A stretch of 33,035 nt of DNA from Paenibacillus lignilyticus (GCF_017942085.1 NZ_JAGKSP010000037.1:1-33035); one strand, 5' to 3'. Positions 14,869 through 22,811 are shown, counted from the first letter of the stretch. Notes: generated by a model from the sequence alone, not told the origin. Numbers and translations: made by a program.

Positions 14869-14904
14869 CTAAGCAACGTATAGGAACTCCTACACGTTGC
14901 TTAG
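14869..14904. promoter_or_regulatory. 36-base near-perfect palindrome of unknown role
   Basis: Two 17-base arms (14869-14885 and 14888-14904) pair with a single wobble and a two-base centre. No T run follows on either strand, so it does not look like an ordinary terminator. It lies between the RluF-like gene's terminator and the operon promoter. Confidence 0.55.
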
Positions 14905-14910
14905 AATTAC

Positions 14911-14957
14911 AAGAAACCAACACCGCCGACCTCATTGTCGGACGATGTTGGTTTCTT
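14911..14957 (-). terminator. Terminator of the RluF-like gene
   Basis: Arms AAGAAACCAACA and TGTTGGTTTCTT are perfectly complementary, with an inner CCGAC/GTCGG pairing. It starts 27 bases after the stop codon of the pseudouridine synthase gene. The T tract on the minus strand is short (TTTCTTG), so efficiency is uncertain. Confidence 0.65.
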
Positions 14958-14983
14958 CATTATTTCCCGGGAAACCGTTGAAT

Positions 14984-15679
14984 TTACTGATAGTTGAGCA
15001 GTGTAAATAGCTCCTTCAGCTCGCCGTTCGTTAGGTCGCGCCATTTGCCGCTCGCGAGCTGGCCCAGATGAATATTCATGATCCGAACTCGGCGAAGCTT
15101 CCTCACATTGTAGTCGAACGTCTGGCACATCCGCCGAATTTGGCGGTTCTTTCCTTCGGTCAGCGTAATCCGGAATACGCGGTCGCCTTCCTTCTCTACC
15201 TTACAAGGCAGCGTCATCGCGCCTAATATACGAACGCCCTCACTCATGGCCTTCAGAAATCTCGGCGTGACAGGCCTGTCTACGGTCACGATATATTCCT
15301 TCTCGTGTTTGCCTTCCGCCCGCAGAATCCGGTTTACGATATCGCCATCATTCGTGAGCAGGATCAGCCCTTCCGAATCCTTGTCCAGTCGGCCAATCGG
15401 AAAAATCCGTTCCGGATGCCCGATATACTCGACGATATTGCCTTCAACCTGTGACTCTGTTGTGCTGGTGATGCCAACCGGCTTGTTCAGCGCGATATAG
15501 ACATGGCTTTTCTGCTCGCCGATCACTTTCCCATCGATCCGCACATCGTCACCCAGCTCCGCCTGGCTGCCAAGCTCGGCGGTGACGCCATTAATGGAAA
15601 CGCGTCCGCTCTCTACCAACTTATCTGCCTCACGTCTGGAACAATAGCCTGTTTCGCTAATAAACTTGTTAATCCTCAA
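14984..15679 (-). CDS. RluF-like rRNA pseudouridine synthase (RsuA/RluB/RluF family)
   Basis: An S4 RNA-binding domain (about residues 1-55, with FISETGYCSRREADKLVESG) precedes the pseudouridine synthase domain. The catalytic aspartate lies in GRLDKDSEGLILLTNDGD, and the conserved GKNRQIRRM follows. The ending KLRRVRIMNIHLGQLASGKW resembles RluF, which modifies position 2604 of 23S rRNA in E. coli, more than RluB or RsuA, but the exact target is an inference. The start is a TTG with GGGGTGA eleven bases upstream. It lies 32 bases downstream of the oxidoreductase gene on the same strand and may be co-transcribed with it. Confidence 0.85.
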   Translation of the reverse strand: MRINKFISETGYCSRREADKLVESGRVSINGVTAELGSQAELGDDVRIDGKVIGEQKSHVYIALNKPVGITSTTESQVEGNIVEYIGHPERIFPIGRLDKDSEGLILLTNDGDIVNRILRAEGKHEKEYIVTVDRPVTPRFLKAMSEGVRILGAMTLPCKVEKEGDRVFRITLTEGKNRQIRRMCQTFDYNVRKLRRVRIMNIHLGQLASGKWRDLTNGELKELFTLLNYQ

Positions 15680-15711
15680 CTGCCGTGTTCACCCCGCATG
15701 AAAAGTGCTTC

Positions 15712-16428
15712 TTATAGCTGTATTTTAGCTTGTATCGCATCATTTTCATAGATTTTTACGAAACTTCCCGCTTCTTGCCCCGTCACGGCGGCAGGCCTGC
15801 GGCCCAGGCCAACCATGAAAGCTGCCACATCGTCCGCTTCAACCGGCCGGTACTTGCGAAGTCCGCCCTGCATGATGAGCTTCAGCAGTGGCGTGAGTAA
15901 GATCGCGAATTTCTCCCCCAGCCGGAACTCTTCCCGCTTCCCCAGCAGCAGAGAAGGCCGCACGATGTGCAGCTCCCTTATCCCAAGTGCGCTGAGCTGC
16001 GCCTCCATCTCGCCTTTGACCCGGTTGTAGAAGATCGAGGACGATGCATTCGCTCCCATAGCCGAAACAATGATCATCTTGGCAGCCCCGTGACGCTCCG
16101 CCCAATCCCCAAGTGCCACCGGATACGCTAAGTCCACCTGCCGGAATGCTTCTTGCGTCTTGGCTTTCTTGATTGTCGTGCCCAGCGTGCAGAAGACGAT
16201 ATCCGCTTCTACGCCTGCCAGCGCCTCATCCGTACGGTCCAAGTCAGCAGTGATGACCGTCAGCTTCCTGTTCGAGCCGATTTCATCCCCAGATGGCAGG
16301 AGCGGTCTGCGAACGAGAATGGTTACGGCACTGCATCTGCTGTCTTGCAGCAATTGCCGCAGCAATGATGCCCCCACAAGACCGGTAGCTCCGACCAGCA
16401 GCGCTTTGTACGTTGCCGATGCCTCCAT
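15712..16428 (-). CDS. NAD(P)-binding oxidoreductase (atypical short-chain type)
   Basis: A Rossmann fold with the dinucleotide motif LLVGATGLVGASLL near the N-terminus, followed by ILVRRPLL at the second strand, as in atypical short-chain dehydrogenases related to HTATIP2 and bacterial NAD(P)H-binding proteins. The later VSAMGANASSSIFYNRVKGEME segment holds the Tyr/Asn-x-x-Lys equivalent (YNRVKGEME). Substrate is not known. The ATG at 16428 has AGAAGGTGATT upstream and is preferred to a GTG at 16437 that overlaps that site. It lies 69 bases downstream of the histidine kinase gene and 32 upstream of the RluF-like gene, all in the same direction. Confidence 0.8.
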   Translation of the reverse strand: MEASATYKALLVGATGLVGASLLRQLLQDSRCSAVTILVRRPLLPSGDEIGSNRKLTVITADLDRTDEALAGVEADIVFCTLGTTIKKAKTQEAFRQVDLAYPVALGDWAERHGAAKMIIVSAMGANASSSIFYNRVKGEMEAQLSALGIRELHIVRPSLLLGKREEFRLGEKFAILLTPLLKLIMQGGLRKYRPVEADDVAAFMVGLGRRPAAVTGQEAGSFVKIYENDAIQAKIQL

Positions 16429-16497
16429 GCCAATCACCTTCTTGTATGTATTGTCCCAGCTTCTATTCCTTGACCGTACAGCTCTTGGCGAACGATC

Positions 16498-18750
16498 TTA
16501 TGCTTCGATCGCCTGCTCTTTCATAAGCGGCAGCACAATGGTTACCGTCGTACCCACATTCACTTTACTTCGGATCTCCAGCATCCCTTGATGTGTCTGA
16601 ATGATACGCTGGCTGACCATAATGCCAAGCCCGGTTCCCATATCCTTGTCGGTATAGAACGGGTCGCCGAGCTTCGCGATCCGCTCCTCCGGGATGCCGA
16701 TTCCTTCATCCGTTATGGATACGTTGACATGATGCTGATCATTCCGCCTAGCTTCGATCGTAATCCGCCCGCCTTCCGGCATCGCTTCGATCGCGTTCTT
16801 GAGCACATTGATAAACACTTGCTTCAACTGATTCTCTTCGCACGAGATTCGGCAATTCTCCTGGTCAAAATACGTCTCGAATTCAATATCGCACAAATGC
16901 GCCTGACTATCGAGCAGCGAAATGACATCGCCGAGTATAAAACGAACGTCCTTCACCTCGAAACGCGTTGCCTGCGGTTTAGCCAGAATCAGAAACTCGC
17001 TGACGATCAAATTAATACGATCGAGCTCCGAGAGCATAATATCCACATGACGTGTATTGAGCTTCTCGGTTTCGAGCTGCAGCTGCAAAAACCCTCGCAG
17101 CGTTGTTAACGGATTGCGAATCTCATGGGCTACGCCGGCTGCCAGCTGGCCGACTGTCGTGAGCTTCTCAGATCTGCGCAGCAGCTCCTCCATCTTGTTG
17201 CGGCCTGTCATATCGCGCGTTATACTGGCGATGGCACGGAGCTCTCCATGCTTGTCTTGGATTGGCGATGTCGTTGCGCTGACGGATATCCATTCGCCGT
17301 CCTTCGTCACACGCAGCGTCTCGCGAGCTGCAAGCGGCTTACCCGATTTGAGCAGCTCCATGGTCTGCTGCTCTTCTTCGTACAAATGCTCCGGAACGAG
17401 CGGAAGCATCTGCCCGATCGCTTCATCCGTCGTATAACCGAACAATTGCTCGAATGCCCGGTTCACCTGTGTAATGCGACCGTCCAAGTCAACAACATGG
17501 ATGGCATCTGTCGTATGATTAATGAATGATTCCAAATACTCTTTCATGGATCGGTTCTCTTCAAACGCCATTTTGAGCTTAGTCATATAGATGTTAAGGT
17601 TCTTCGACATGGCATTCACGCGCTGTGCCAGCTGTCCTAATTCATCCTTCCGCTTGACCTCAATGGTATCGTCGAATCTCCCGAAGGATACCTCGTTTAC
17701 CTTCCACAGAATCGAACGAACCGGCCTCAGCAAAATATCCGACAGCCAATAGCTGCAGAATACAACTACGATAAGCAGCACAATCGAGATAAAAACTTGA
17801 TTATTGCGCTGCTCTTCCGCCAGCTTCATAATCGGACTCTTGTCGAGCACAAGCCCAATGACGTAAGGAACAGGCTCGCTCAGCGCAAAAAAACTCTTAA
17901 TTACCGTACGATCGTTTATTGTCTCTTCGCGGAACACCATTTTGCCCTGCAAAGATTCCTTAATACTCTTCTTATCCTTCTCTATTTCCCCATATTCATA
18001 ACTGCCGAACGAAACCGCGCTTTCCTTCAGCTGCTCGATGCTCACAATAGTAGGAATTTCTTTGATGGGCTCGGAGCCAAACAAGTCCGGATTAAATCCC
18101 GTAATCTCCAGAATCGTAGGATTACCCGTCTTCAGTTCCGTTAACAATGAAGTCGTATGCGAGATCTTCCGAAGATCTGTGAATTGATCGCTCTTCATAT
18201 AAAATCGAATGATGTAGTCCAAGTTGCGGTCGGTATAAAAGCTTTCCTGCCCCAGAATCGTATTGTCAGTCAGCGTCAGCTTGTCCGGTCCTATCCAAAA
18301 CTCATAATCGAGCGTCTCCTGCTCAATCGTCTGGGATTTGTGCGCGGCCCAAACATTGCTGGCATCGCCGATTTCCGGCGGATTCGTCGATTGGACGACA
18401 TAATAATTCGCGCCCTTCTGCTTCAGCAGAGACATACTTGAAACGCCAACATGCTCCGCTACCTGTCTCAACTGCTCATATGTGACCTCATCGGCATGAT
18501 AAGGCAGCTGGCTTGCGGCAGAGAACGAGGCCAATTTCATCTTATCGGACAAGACGGTTTGAACGAATTCAACTTCTCTCGTATTTTGAATGACGTTTGC
18601 TGCAACCTGCTGACTGATCGACATCATTTTGAGCTGAATGTCGTTTCTTAGATTGACCCGCGTCGAATATTCGTTCAGAATCACATTAAGAACGAGCAGC
18701 ACAAATACAATCATGGAAATCATGACGGATAGTTTAGTTTTGACCGACAA
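16498..18750 (-). CDS. Membrane sensor histidine kinase with extracytoplasmic sensor, HAMP and PAS domains (KinE-like)
   Basis: Two membrane segments (about residues 12-29 and 323-345) bracket a long extracytoplasmic region of nearly 300 residues, probably a Cache-type sensor. A HAMP domain (about 345-395), a PAS domain (about 410-520), a HisKA domain with the phosphorylated His in AAGVAHEIRNPLTTLRGF (about residue 547 counting from an upstream ATG, 543 from the start used here) and a C-terminal HATPase domain (GIGIPEERI, DKDMGTGLGI) follow. The HisKA sequence resembles sporulation kinases of the KinA-E group that feed phosphate into Spo0F and Spo0A. No response regulator gene is next to it, as usual for orphan sporulation kinases. 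A TTG start at 18750 fits the AAAGGATG site; ATG at 18762 is possible but too close to that site. Confidence 0.85.
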   Translation of the reverse strand: MSVKTKLSVMISMIVFVLLVLNVILNEYSTRVNLRNDIQLKMMSISQQVAANVIQNTREVEFVQTVLSDKMKLASFSAASQLPYHADEVTYEQLRQVAEHVGVSSMSLLKQKGANYYVVQSTNPPEIGDASNVWAAHKSQTIEQETLDYEFWIGPDKLTLTDNTILGQESFYTDRNLDYIIRFYMKSDQFTDLRKISHTTSLLTELKTGNPTILEITGFNPDLFGSEPIKEIPTIVSIEQLKESAVSFGSYEYGEIEKDKKSIKESLQGKMVFREETINDRTVIKSFFALSEPVPYVIGLVLDKSPIMKLAEEQRNNQVFISIVLLIVVVFCSYWLSDILLRPVRSILWKVNEVSFGRFDDTIEVKRKDELGQLAQRVNAMSKNLNIYMTKLKMAFEENRSMKEYLESFINHTTDAIHVVDLDGRITQVNRAFEQLFGYTTDEAIGQMLPLVPEHLYEEEQQTMELLKSGKPLAARETLRVTKDGEWISVSATTSPIQDKHGELRAIASITRDMTGRNKMEELLRRSEKLTTVGQLAAGVAHEIRNPLTTLRGFLQLQLETEKLNTRHVDIMLSELDRINLIVSEFLILAKPQATRFEVKDVRFILGDVISLLDSQAHLCDIEFETYFDQENCRISCEENQLKQVFINVLKNAIEAMPEGGRITIEARRNDQHHVNVSITDEGIGIPEERIAKLGDPFYTDKDMGTGLGIMVSQRIIQTHQGMLEIRSKVNVGTTVTIVLPLMKEQAIEA

Positions 18751-18901
18751 TATGCGACACATCCTTTGACACGAGCCTGTGGACAGCTACTTGGATCATA
18801 CCATAATTGGCATAAAATGAAAGCAATCTCGCGCATCATTTCCGCTTAATCTGTGCAGAAGAAGTAGGCTCGGAAGCGCGGCGGGTAGGTATCCCCAATA
18901 G

Positions 18902-18995
18902 TTATACACATGTTTTTCCCCATATTCACAGGCTAAGTTAATAATTTGTGTACAGATCTGTGAATAATCGAAAGTTATCCACAATTCTATGCACA
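18902..18995. promoter_or_regulatory. DnaA-box cluster between the kinase gene and tadA
   Basis: Three perfect TTATNCACA boxes occur in 82 bases: 18902-18910 (plus), 18959-18967 (minus) and 18975-18983 (plus). Two more differ at one base: 18922-18930 (ATATTCACA) and 18987-18995 (CTATGCACA). The surrounding sequence is AT-rich. The gap of about 330 bases between the genes holds no convincing coding frame. DnaA protein would be expected to bind here. Known roles of such clusters in Bacillus are titration of DnaA or regulation of nearby genes. Confidence 0.65.
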
Positions 18996-19095
18996 ACCTG
19001 TTAACAACGAATATTTGTTCGCGGCACAATTCGACAGTCGATTGGCGTCGAATGGGTACAACTCATTATAGGGAACAGGACCGGAGGCATAATTC

Positions 19096-19581
19096 ATGAC
19101 GACGACAGGAACGGATTTTTTTCGAGAAGAAGATTATAAGTGGATGCAGGAAGCCATTCTGGAGGCGAAGAAAGCGGAAGACATCGGTGAGGTGCCTATT
19201 GGCGCGGTCATTGTGAAGGATGGCGAAGTCATCGGCAGGGGTTATAATCTGAGGGAGACGAATTTGGATCCCACCGCGCATGCGGAGATGATCGCTATTC
19301 GGGAGGCCAGTAAACATTTGAATGCGTGGCGGTTGCTGGACTGTACGCTTTATGTGACGCTGGAGCCTTGTCCGATGTGTGCGGGGGCGCTGGTGCAAAG
19401 TCGTATTCGAAAAGTGGTGTACGGCACAACCGACCCCAAGGCAGGCTGCGCCGGCACGCTAATGAATTTACTGCAAGAGCCTCGCTTCAATCATGAGACT
19501 GAGCTGCTTGGCGGTCTGATGCAGCAAGAATGTTCGGATTTATTAACCCTCTTTTTCCGTCGACTGAGAAGGCGTATCTAG
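19096..19581 (+). CDS. tadA: tRNA adenosine(34) deaminase TadA
   Basis: The cytidine-deaminase-like zinc site is complete: TAHAEM with His62 and catalytic Glu64, and PCPMC with Cys92 and Cys95. Zn-bound water deaminates A34 to inosine in the wobble position of tRNA-Arg, in the cytoplasm. The 161-residue length fits. The ATG has GGAGG upstream. The start lies about 100 bases after a DnaA-box cluster. The last 95 bases overlap a Spo0E-like gene on the opposite strand; the TadA C-terminus (LFFRRLRRRI) ends as usual for the family. It is a single-gene transcript unless linked to upstream signals. Confidence 0.93.
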   Translation: MTTTGTDFFREEDYKWMQEAILEAKKAEDIGEVPIGAVIVKDGEVIGRGYNLRETNLDPTAHAEMIAIREASKHLNAWRLLDCTLYVTLEPCPMCAGALVQSRIRKVVYGTTDPKAGCAGTLMNLLQEPRFNHETELLGGLMQQECSDLLTLFFRRLRRRI

Positions 19582-19759
19582 CAGCATCGCTCACCAGCTC
19601 TTCTTTCTGAATCTGTTGTAGCGTTACGATAAGTTCATCGGCTGCTTCACTTATAGCAAGTACCTCAGGGTCAGTTAAACTTCCGCGGGCTTCAGCCATT
19701 TCGAACAGCTTAGTACGAAGCACCTGCAACTCATGGAGTAGGTTCATTTTGTCATTCAT
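19487..19759 (-). CDS. Spo0E-like aspartyl-phosphate phosphatase
   Basis: The first 50 residues match the short Spo0E family: a two-helix hairpin, with LHELQVLRTKLFEMAE, then LTDPEVLAISEAADELI. The signature S-x-x-x-D is Ser37-Asp41. These small proteins remove phosphate from Spo0A~P and delay sporulation. The remaining 40 residues are a tail that runs antisense through the end of tadA, 95 bases of overlap, so the C-terminus may be a read-through extension of a compact family. The ATG at 19759 is preceded by ACCGAGGG. Possible Spo0A boxes lie about 100-135 bases upstream. Confidence 0.75.
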   Translation of the reverse strand: MNDKMNLLHELQVLRTKLFEMAEARGSLTDPEVLAISEAADELIVTLQQIQKEELVSDAARYAFSVDGKRGLINPNILAASDRQAAQSHD

Positions 19760-19968
19760 GACGCCCTCGGTACATCTCCTATCTCATCTACTTAGTTACA
19801 GTAAGTAACTACTATCATTATATATGGTGCAAGCTATTATTTTTGTAAAATCTTGTCGACAATCCGCCCCGATAATCGCGTAAAGTTTCGACAGTTTTCA
19901 TCAGAAAGCCCCTGTTTCGGGACTATTTTCTCACTGATTCAAAGAGGGATTAGGACTAATAGACTTGC

Positions 19969-19998
19969 TTGCGCCTGATTTGGCATTCATGCTATTAT
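19969..19998 (+). promoter_or_regulatory. Candidate promoter of tRNA-Arg
   Basis: TTGCGC (19969-19974) and TATTAT (19993-19998), 18 bases apart, end 12 bases before the tRNA gene. The -35 is weak. Confidence 0.4.
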
Positions 19999-20010
19999 TA
20001 TCCTTGCCGC

Positions 20011-20087
20011 GCGCCCGTAGCTCAGCAGGATAGAGCGACAGTTTCCTAAACTGCAGGTCGTACGTTCGAATCGTATCGGGCGCGCCA
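20011..20087 (+). tRNA. tRNA-Arg (anticodon CCT)
   Basis: The acceptor arms GCGCCCG and CGGGCGC pair, followed by G and an encoded CCA at the end. The D arm is GCTC/GAGC, the anticodon loop reads TTCCTAA with anticodon CCT (codon AGG), and the T arm is GTACG/CGTAT with TTCGAAT. One A-C mismatch exists at the base of the anticodon stem (positions 27-43). It is 77 bases long and reads AGG codons. Confidence 0.9.
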
Positions 20088-20094
20088 TTCTTTG

Positions 20095-20128
20095 AAACCT
20101 TGTTGGTGCAAGGTTTTTTGTTTTTTTA
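20095..20128 (+). terminator. Terminator of tRNA-Arg
   Basis: Arms AAACCTTG (20095-20102) and CAAGGTTT (20109-20116) are followed by a long run of T. Confidence 0.8.
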
Positions 20129-20155
20129 TTGGGTTCGTATATTATGATATGAATT

Positions 20156-20423
20156 TTGTTTATTCTGGAACATGCCCACCTCAAAGTTGGTTCAACCGAT
20201 TTAATGATCTCTGACACCTTTACCGGTCTGCCTTATCAAATCGGCGACCAAACCACTTTATCTATTTTAATGCTGACCAACGAAGGAATTATTCGGAAAA
20301 TTACAAGATGGCGGAAAAGTGATCATTTCATTACACGAAACGTTCTGGAGTCCTTTATACGGACAAGTAACGGATAAATTCGGCGTTACCTGGCAGGTTT
20401 CAACACAATCCGCTCATTCATAA
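20156..20423 (+). pseudogene. Remnant of a PhnB-like VOC-family protein
   Basis: One frame gives HAHLKVGSTDLMISDTFTG and PYQIGDQTTLSI, the central part of PhnB-like glyoxalase/VOC proteins. After about 20303 the match continues in another frame as QDGGKVIISLHETFWSPLYG and then TDKFGVTWQVSTQ, ending with TAA at 20421-20423. The residues between show a frameshift or small deletion. The N-terminal half of the family, normally about 60 residues, is missing; the tRNA terminator sits there instead. This is a broken gene. Confidence 0.75.
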
Positions 20424-20505
20424 AGGCAAGATCGCGGCGCGCAGTGTCCCGAATGAAATCACGACCTTCTCGCTCCAACTCCCATTGGCCGCCGCCGGCA
20501 AATAA
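20413..20505 (+). pseudogene. Orphan C-terminal tail of a histidine kinase ATPase domain
   Basis: A 30-codon stretch ends HKGKIAARSVPNEITTFSLQ, then LPLA, before TAA at 20503-20505. This is the last strand of a HATPase domain, where intact kinases read HGGxIxAxSEPGKGTTFxxxLP. Nothing upstream in the frame belongs to a kinase, and it overlaps the end of the PhnB-like remnant, so it is a fragment left by deletion. Confidence 0.6.
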
Positions 20506-20532
20506 CCCGGCTTATCACTTATAAGCTGCATA

Positions 20533-20563
20533 GAAGAGGCCCCCCTGATTAGGAGGGCCTTTT
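20533..20563. terminator. Terminator, probably used by the stalk-domain gene
   Basis: GGCCCCCCT and AGGAGGGCC arms with one mismatch enclose GATT; TTTT follows on the plus strand and a T-poor tail on the minus strand. It lies between the plus-strand remnants and the stop codon of the minus-strand gene at 20598. Confidence 0.55.
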
Positions 20564-20597
20564 CTATGTCTCTATGCAAAGAGCAACCCATGCTCCT

Positions 20598-21203
20598 TCA
20601 CTCCATAAACGTCTCAAGCGGAAAATGAAGCACGTTCACCTTCCCGCCGTCCTTCGCGCTATACTCGAAGATCTGCAGCATCAAGGTCCCGTTCTTCGGC
20701 AGCTTATTCGCCGGGATCACGATGCTAAGCTCAAAGGCCGACCAAGCCGGCGCACCTTCTGGAAGCATATAGTTCTTCTCCAGCAAGTAGTTGTGCCCAT
20801 CCTCTACGGCATAATTCATCATCGCCTCGAACACTCTCGCCTCGCCCGTTACCTTGTACTTGCCTCCGCTCCCGCTGACCTCGACGTTACGAAAAGCATT
20901 GTTTTGTACAGACGTCTCGCCGGTACCATACGTAATCTCCACCTGTCTTAGCGTACTGTTCCACTCCACGCCCGCGCCAAGCAAATCTCCCACCGCTCGC
21001 AGCGGCACATACGTGCTTCCTTTGTAATTCATCACAGGCAAGCTCTCATCTTCATAAGTCGTACCGTTCACCACAATAGGGTAAGCTGCATCCCCCAATA
21101 CATATTGCTTAACCGCTGCACCTACTGTCGGCATCGCAAGCATGATCATACTGCCGGCTACCGCGCCGACTATGAACCCACGGATATGCTTCATCGCCTT
21201 CAC
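20598..21203 (-). CDS. Exported stalk-domain and Gmad2 protein
   Basis: The N-terminus (about residues 1-29) is a signal peptide or anchor with a hydrophobic core after KAMKHIRG. A stalk domain of the copper-amine-oxidase N-terminal type follows (about 42-92, with NGTTYEDESLPVMNYKGSTYVPLR and the following AVGDLLGA). The remainder (about 108-200) matches Gmad2, the immunoglobulin-like domain of bacterial spore germination proteins: GEARVFEAM and LMLQIFEYSAKDGG are its hallmarks. It is probably secreted or attached to the envelope or spore; the partner is unknown. The start may be GTG at 21203 or the in-frame ATG nine bases later. It is a single-gene unit. Confidence 0.75.
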   Translation of the reverse strand: MKAMKHIRGFIVGAVAGSMIMLAMPTVGAAVKQYVLGDAAYPIVVNGTTYEDESLPVMNYKGSTYVPLRAVGDLLGAGVEWNSTLRQVEITYGTGETSVQNNAFRNVEVSGSGGKYKVTGEARVFEAMMNYAVEDGHNYLLEKNYMLPEGAPAWSAFELSIVIPANKLPKNGTLMLQIFEYSAKDGGKVNVLHFPLETFME

Positions 21204-21285
21204 ACTCTTTTCATGGGCGGCATCGCCCGAATTGGACTACCGATAGTACATCCTATGCGGGAATAGCAGCACTTAACCATCTATG

Positions 21286-21326
21286 CAAAAAAGCCCCCAA
21301 CATTACAGCGTAATGTTGAAGGCTTT
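21286..21326 (-). terminator. Terminator of the chemoreceptor gene
   Basis: Arms of AAAGCC plus AACATTAC and GTAATGTT plus GGCTTT pair across a short loop, with TTTTTT on the minus strand side. It lies just after the stop at 21333. Confidence 0.8.
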
Positions 21327-21332
21327 CTCCGT

Positions 21333-22811
21333 TTAACTCACCAGCGTCTGTACAGAACCGCTTGTCTCCTTGATGCGCTGCAGCGTACGCTCGTTTTGCT
21401 CCGCGAGCGTCGTGATCGTGGCGGACAGCTCCTCCAGCGTCGCGGAGGACTGCTGGCTAACCGCGGCCACACTCTCCGTAGCGCTCTCGATCGAGCTGCT
21501 GGCACCGCGAATCGCGGTCATGTTATCGCGGTAATGCTCCAGCGACTGTGCAAGCTGCTCCACCGTCAGACGCACGACGGCGAACGCTTCGCGCGTATCC
21601 GTCGTAATCCGGCTGCTGGATGTCATCTGCTTGCCGATTCCGTTCATCAAGCCGCGCGTGGCATCCGCTTGTTTCTGCATGCTCTCCAGCTGCTCCGAGA
21701 TCGCATCCGCCGTCCCGGCCGAGAGCTCGGCCAGCTTACGCACCTCGCCTGCTACTACGGCGAAACCGCGGCCGGACTCTCCGGCTCTTGCCGCTTCGAT
21801 GCTTGCATTAAGCGCAAGCAGGTTCGTTTCGCTCGCGATTCGAACGATGGATTCCGTAAACTCACTGACATGACGAATAACGCCATCCAGCGCCTCCATC
21901 TGCTCGGACATATCTTTAACCGAGAGCTGAAACTGCGCGATCGTCTCGTACAGCTCGTCTATTTTCTCGCCGCCGCTTGTCGTCGAACTGTTGGCCGTCG
22001 TCGACTGCGCCTCAAGCTGGTAGAGCGAATTATTCATCGTTTCCAATCGCTCATGCGTTTCCTGCACCAATCTCGAAATATCGGATGTCGAGGACGCCTG
22101 TGTATTCGCGCCTTCCGTAATCTCCTGGAAAGCATGCGTCATCTCGCGGAACGAGGCTTGATTCGCTTCGCTCGCTTCTGTAATTTGCTTCAAATTGCTA
22201 GCAATCGACTCTACCTGCGCGAGCAGTTGCTCCTTCTGGGCAGTCTGCTGTTTCGTGACCGCTTCCGACTGGGCACGCATCGTTTCCATTTGAGCCGCGA
22301 AGTGCTTACCTGCCTTCACAAGCGCAATGAGCAGCGCACTCACAAGCCCGAAATAAACGAAGATTCCAATCGCCGTACTGGAACTCAGCTGCTCAGCGAG
22401 CTCAGGCCCTTGCACGATCAGCACATAGATATTCATGAACAATCCGATACCGAGTCCGAGCAGCAGCGGCGTCCATCTCATATAAATAACCGCAATGGCT
22501 ACGATATAATAGACCGAGAAGAAATTCGTAATCGAGACAACGTCGAACATGAGATACAGTGTCAGTGCCGCGCTTCCGCCAACAGCGACATAAGGGAAGA
22601 CGTGCATCCCCGCCTTGCGTACCAACATAACCCCAAGCACCGCCAGCAGCACAACGGATATCGCGAGAATCATCCATTTGCCCGCGCCCGGAATTAAATT
22701 AAGCGCCATAACACTGCCAACGGAGATAATCGAAGAAGCAATCAAGCCCATAAACACAATACGATTCCGATAAAATAAATCCGCGACTTGCAATTCTGAC
22801 TGAGTCATCAT
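21333..22811 (-). CDS. Methyl-accepting chemotaxis protein with a six-helix membrane domain
   Basis: The first 170 residues hold about six hydrophobic segments separated by short loops and no large extracytoplasmic sensor domain, an arrangement unlike the classic two-helix chemoreceptor. From about residue 200 the sequence is coiled coil, and the signalling hairpin ETNLLALNASIEAARAGE near residue 330 is the conserved CheA/CheW contact. Heptad repeats on both sides give methylation sites. The protein senses an unknown signal at or in the membrane and controls CheA. It follows a lipoprotein gene by 40 bases and may share its transcript. The start has two ATG codons; GGGGT lies upstream. It fits with motAB and EAL proteins in a motile cell. 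Confidence 0.88.
   Translation of the reverse strand: MMTQSELQVADLFYRNRIVFMGLIASSIISVGSVMALNLIPGAGKWMILAISVVLLAVLGVMLVRKAGMHVFPYVAVGGSAALTLYLMFDVVSITNFFSVYYIVAIAVIYMRWTPLLLGLGIGLFMNIYVLIVQGPELAEQLSSSTAIGIFVYFGLVSALLIALVKAGKHFAAQMETMRAQSEAVTKQQTAQKEQLLAQVESIASNLKQITEASEANQASFREMTHAFQEITEGANTQASSTSDISRLVQETHERLETMNNSLYQLEAQSTTANSSTTSGGEKIDELYETIAQFQLSVKDMSEQMEALDGVIRHVSEFTESIVRIASETNLLALNASIEAARAGESGRGFAVVAGEVRKLAELSAGTADAISEQLESMQKQADATRGLMNGIGKQMTSSSRITTDTREAFAVVRLTVEQLAQSLEHYRDNMTAIRGASSSIESATESVAAVSQQSSATLEELSATITTLAEQNERTLQRIKETSGSVQTLVS

Noticed and set aside
18796..19029. 77-codon minus-strand frame in the kinase-tadA gap
   Set aside because: No ribosome binding site, cysteine-rich random-like composition, and it overlaps the DnaA-box cluster, which accounts for the sequence.
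20011..20600. Integrated element at tRNA-Arg
   Set aside because: No integrase, no repeat of the tRNA 3' end and only fragments of chromosomal-type genes were found.
21396..22697. 433-codon plus-strand open frame rich in Arg and His
   Set aside because: It is antisense to the chemoreceptor gene and its composition is typical of a shadow frame.
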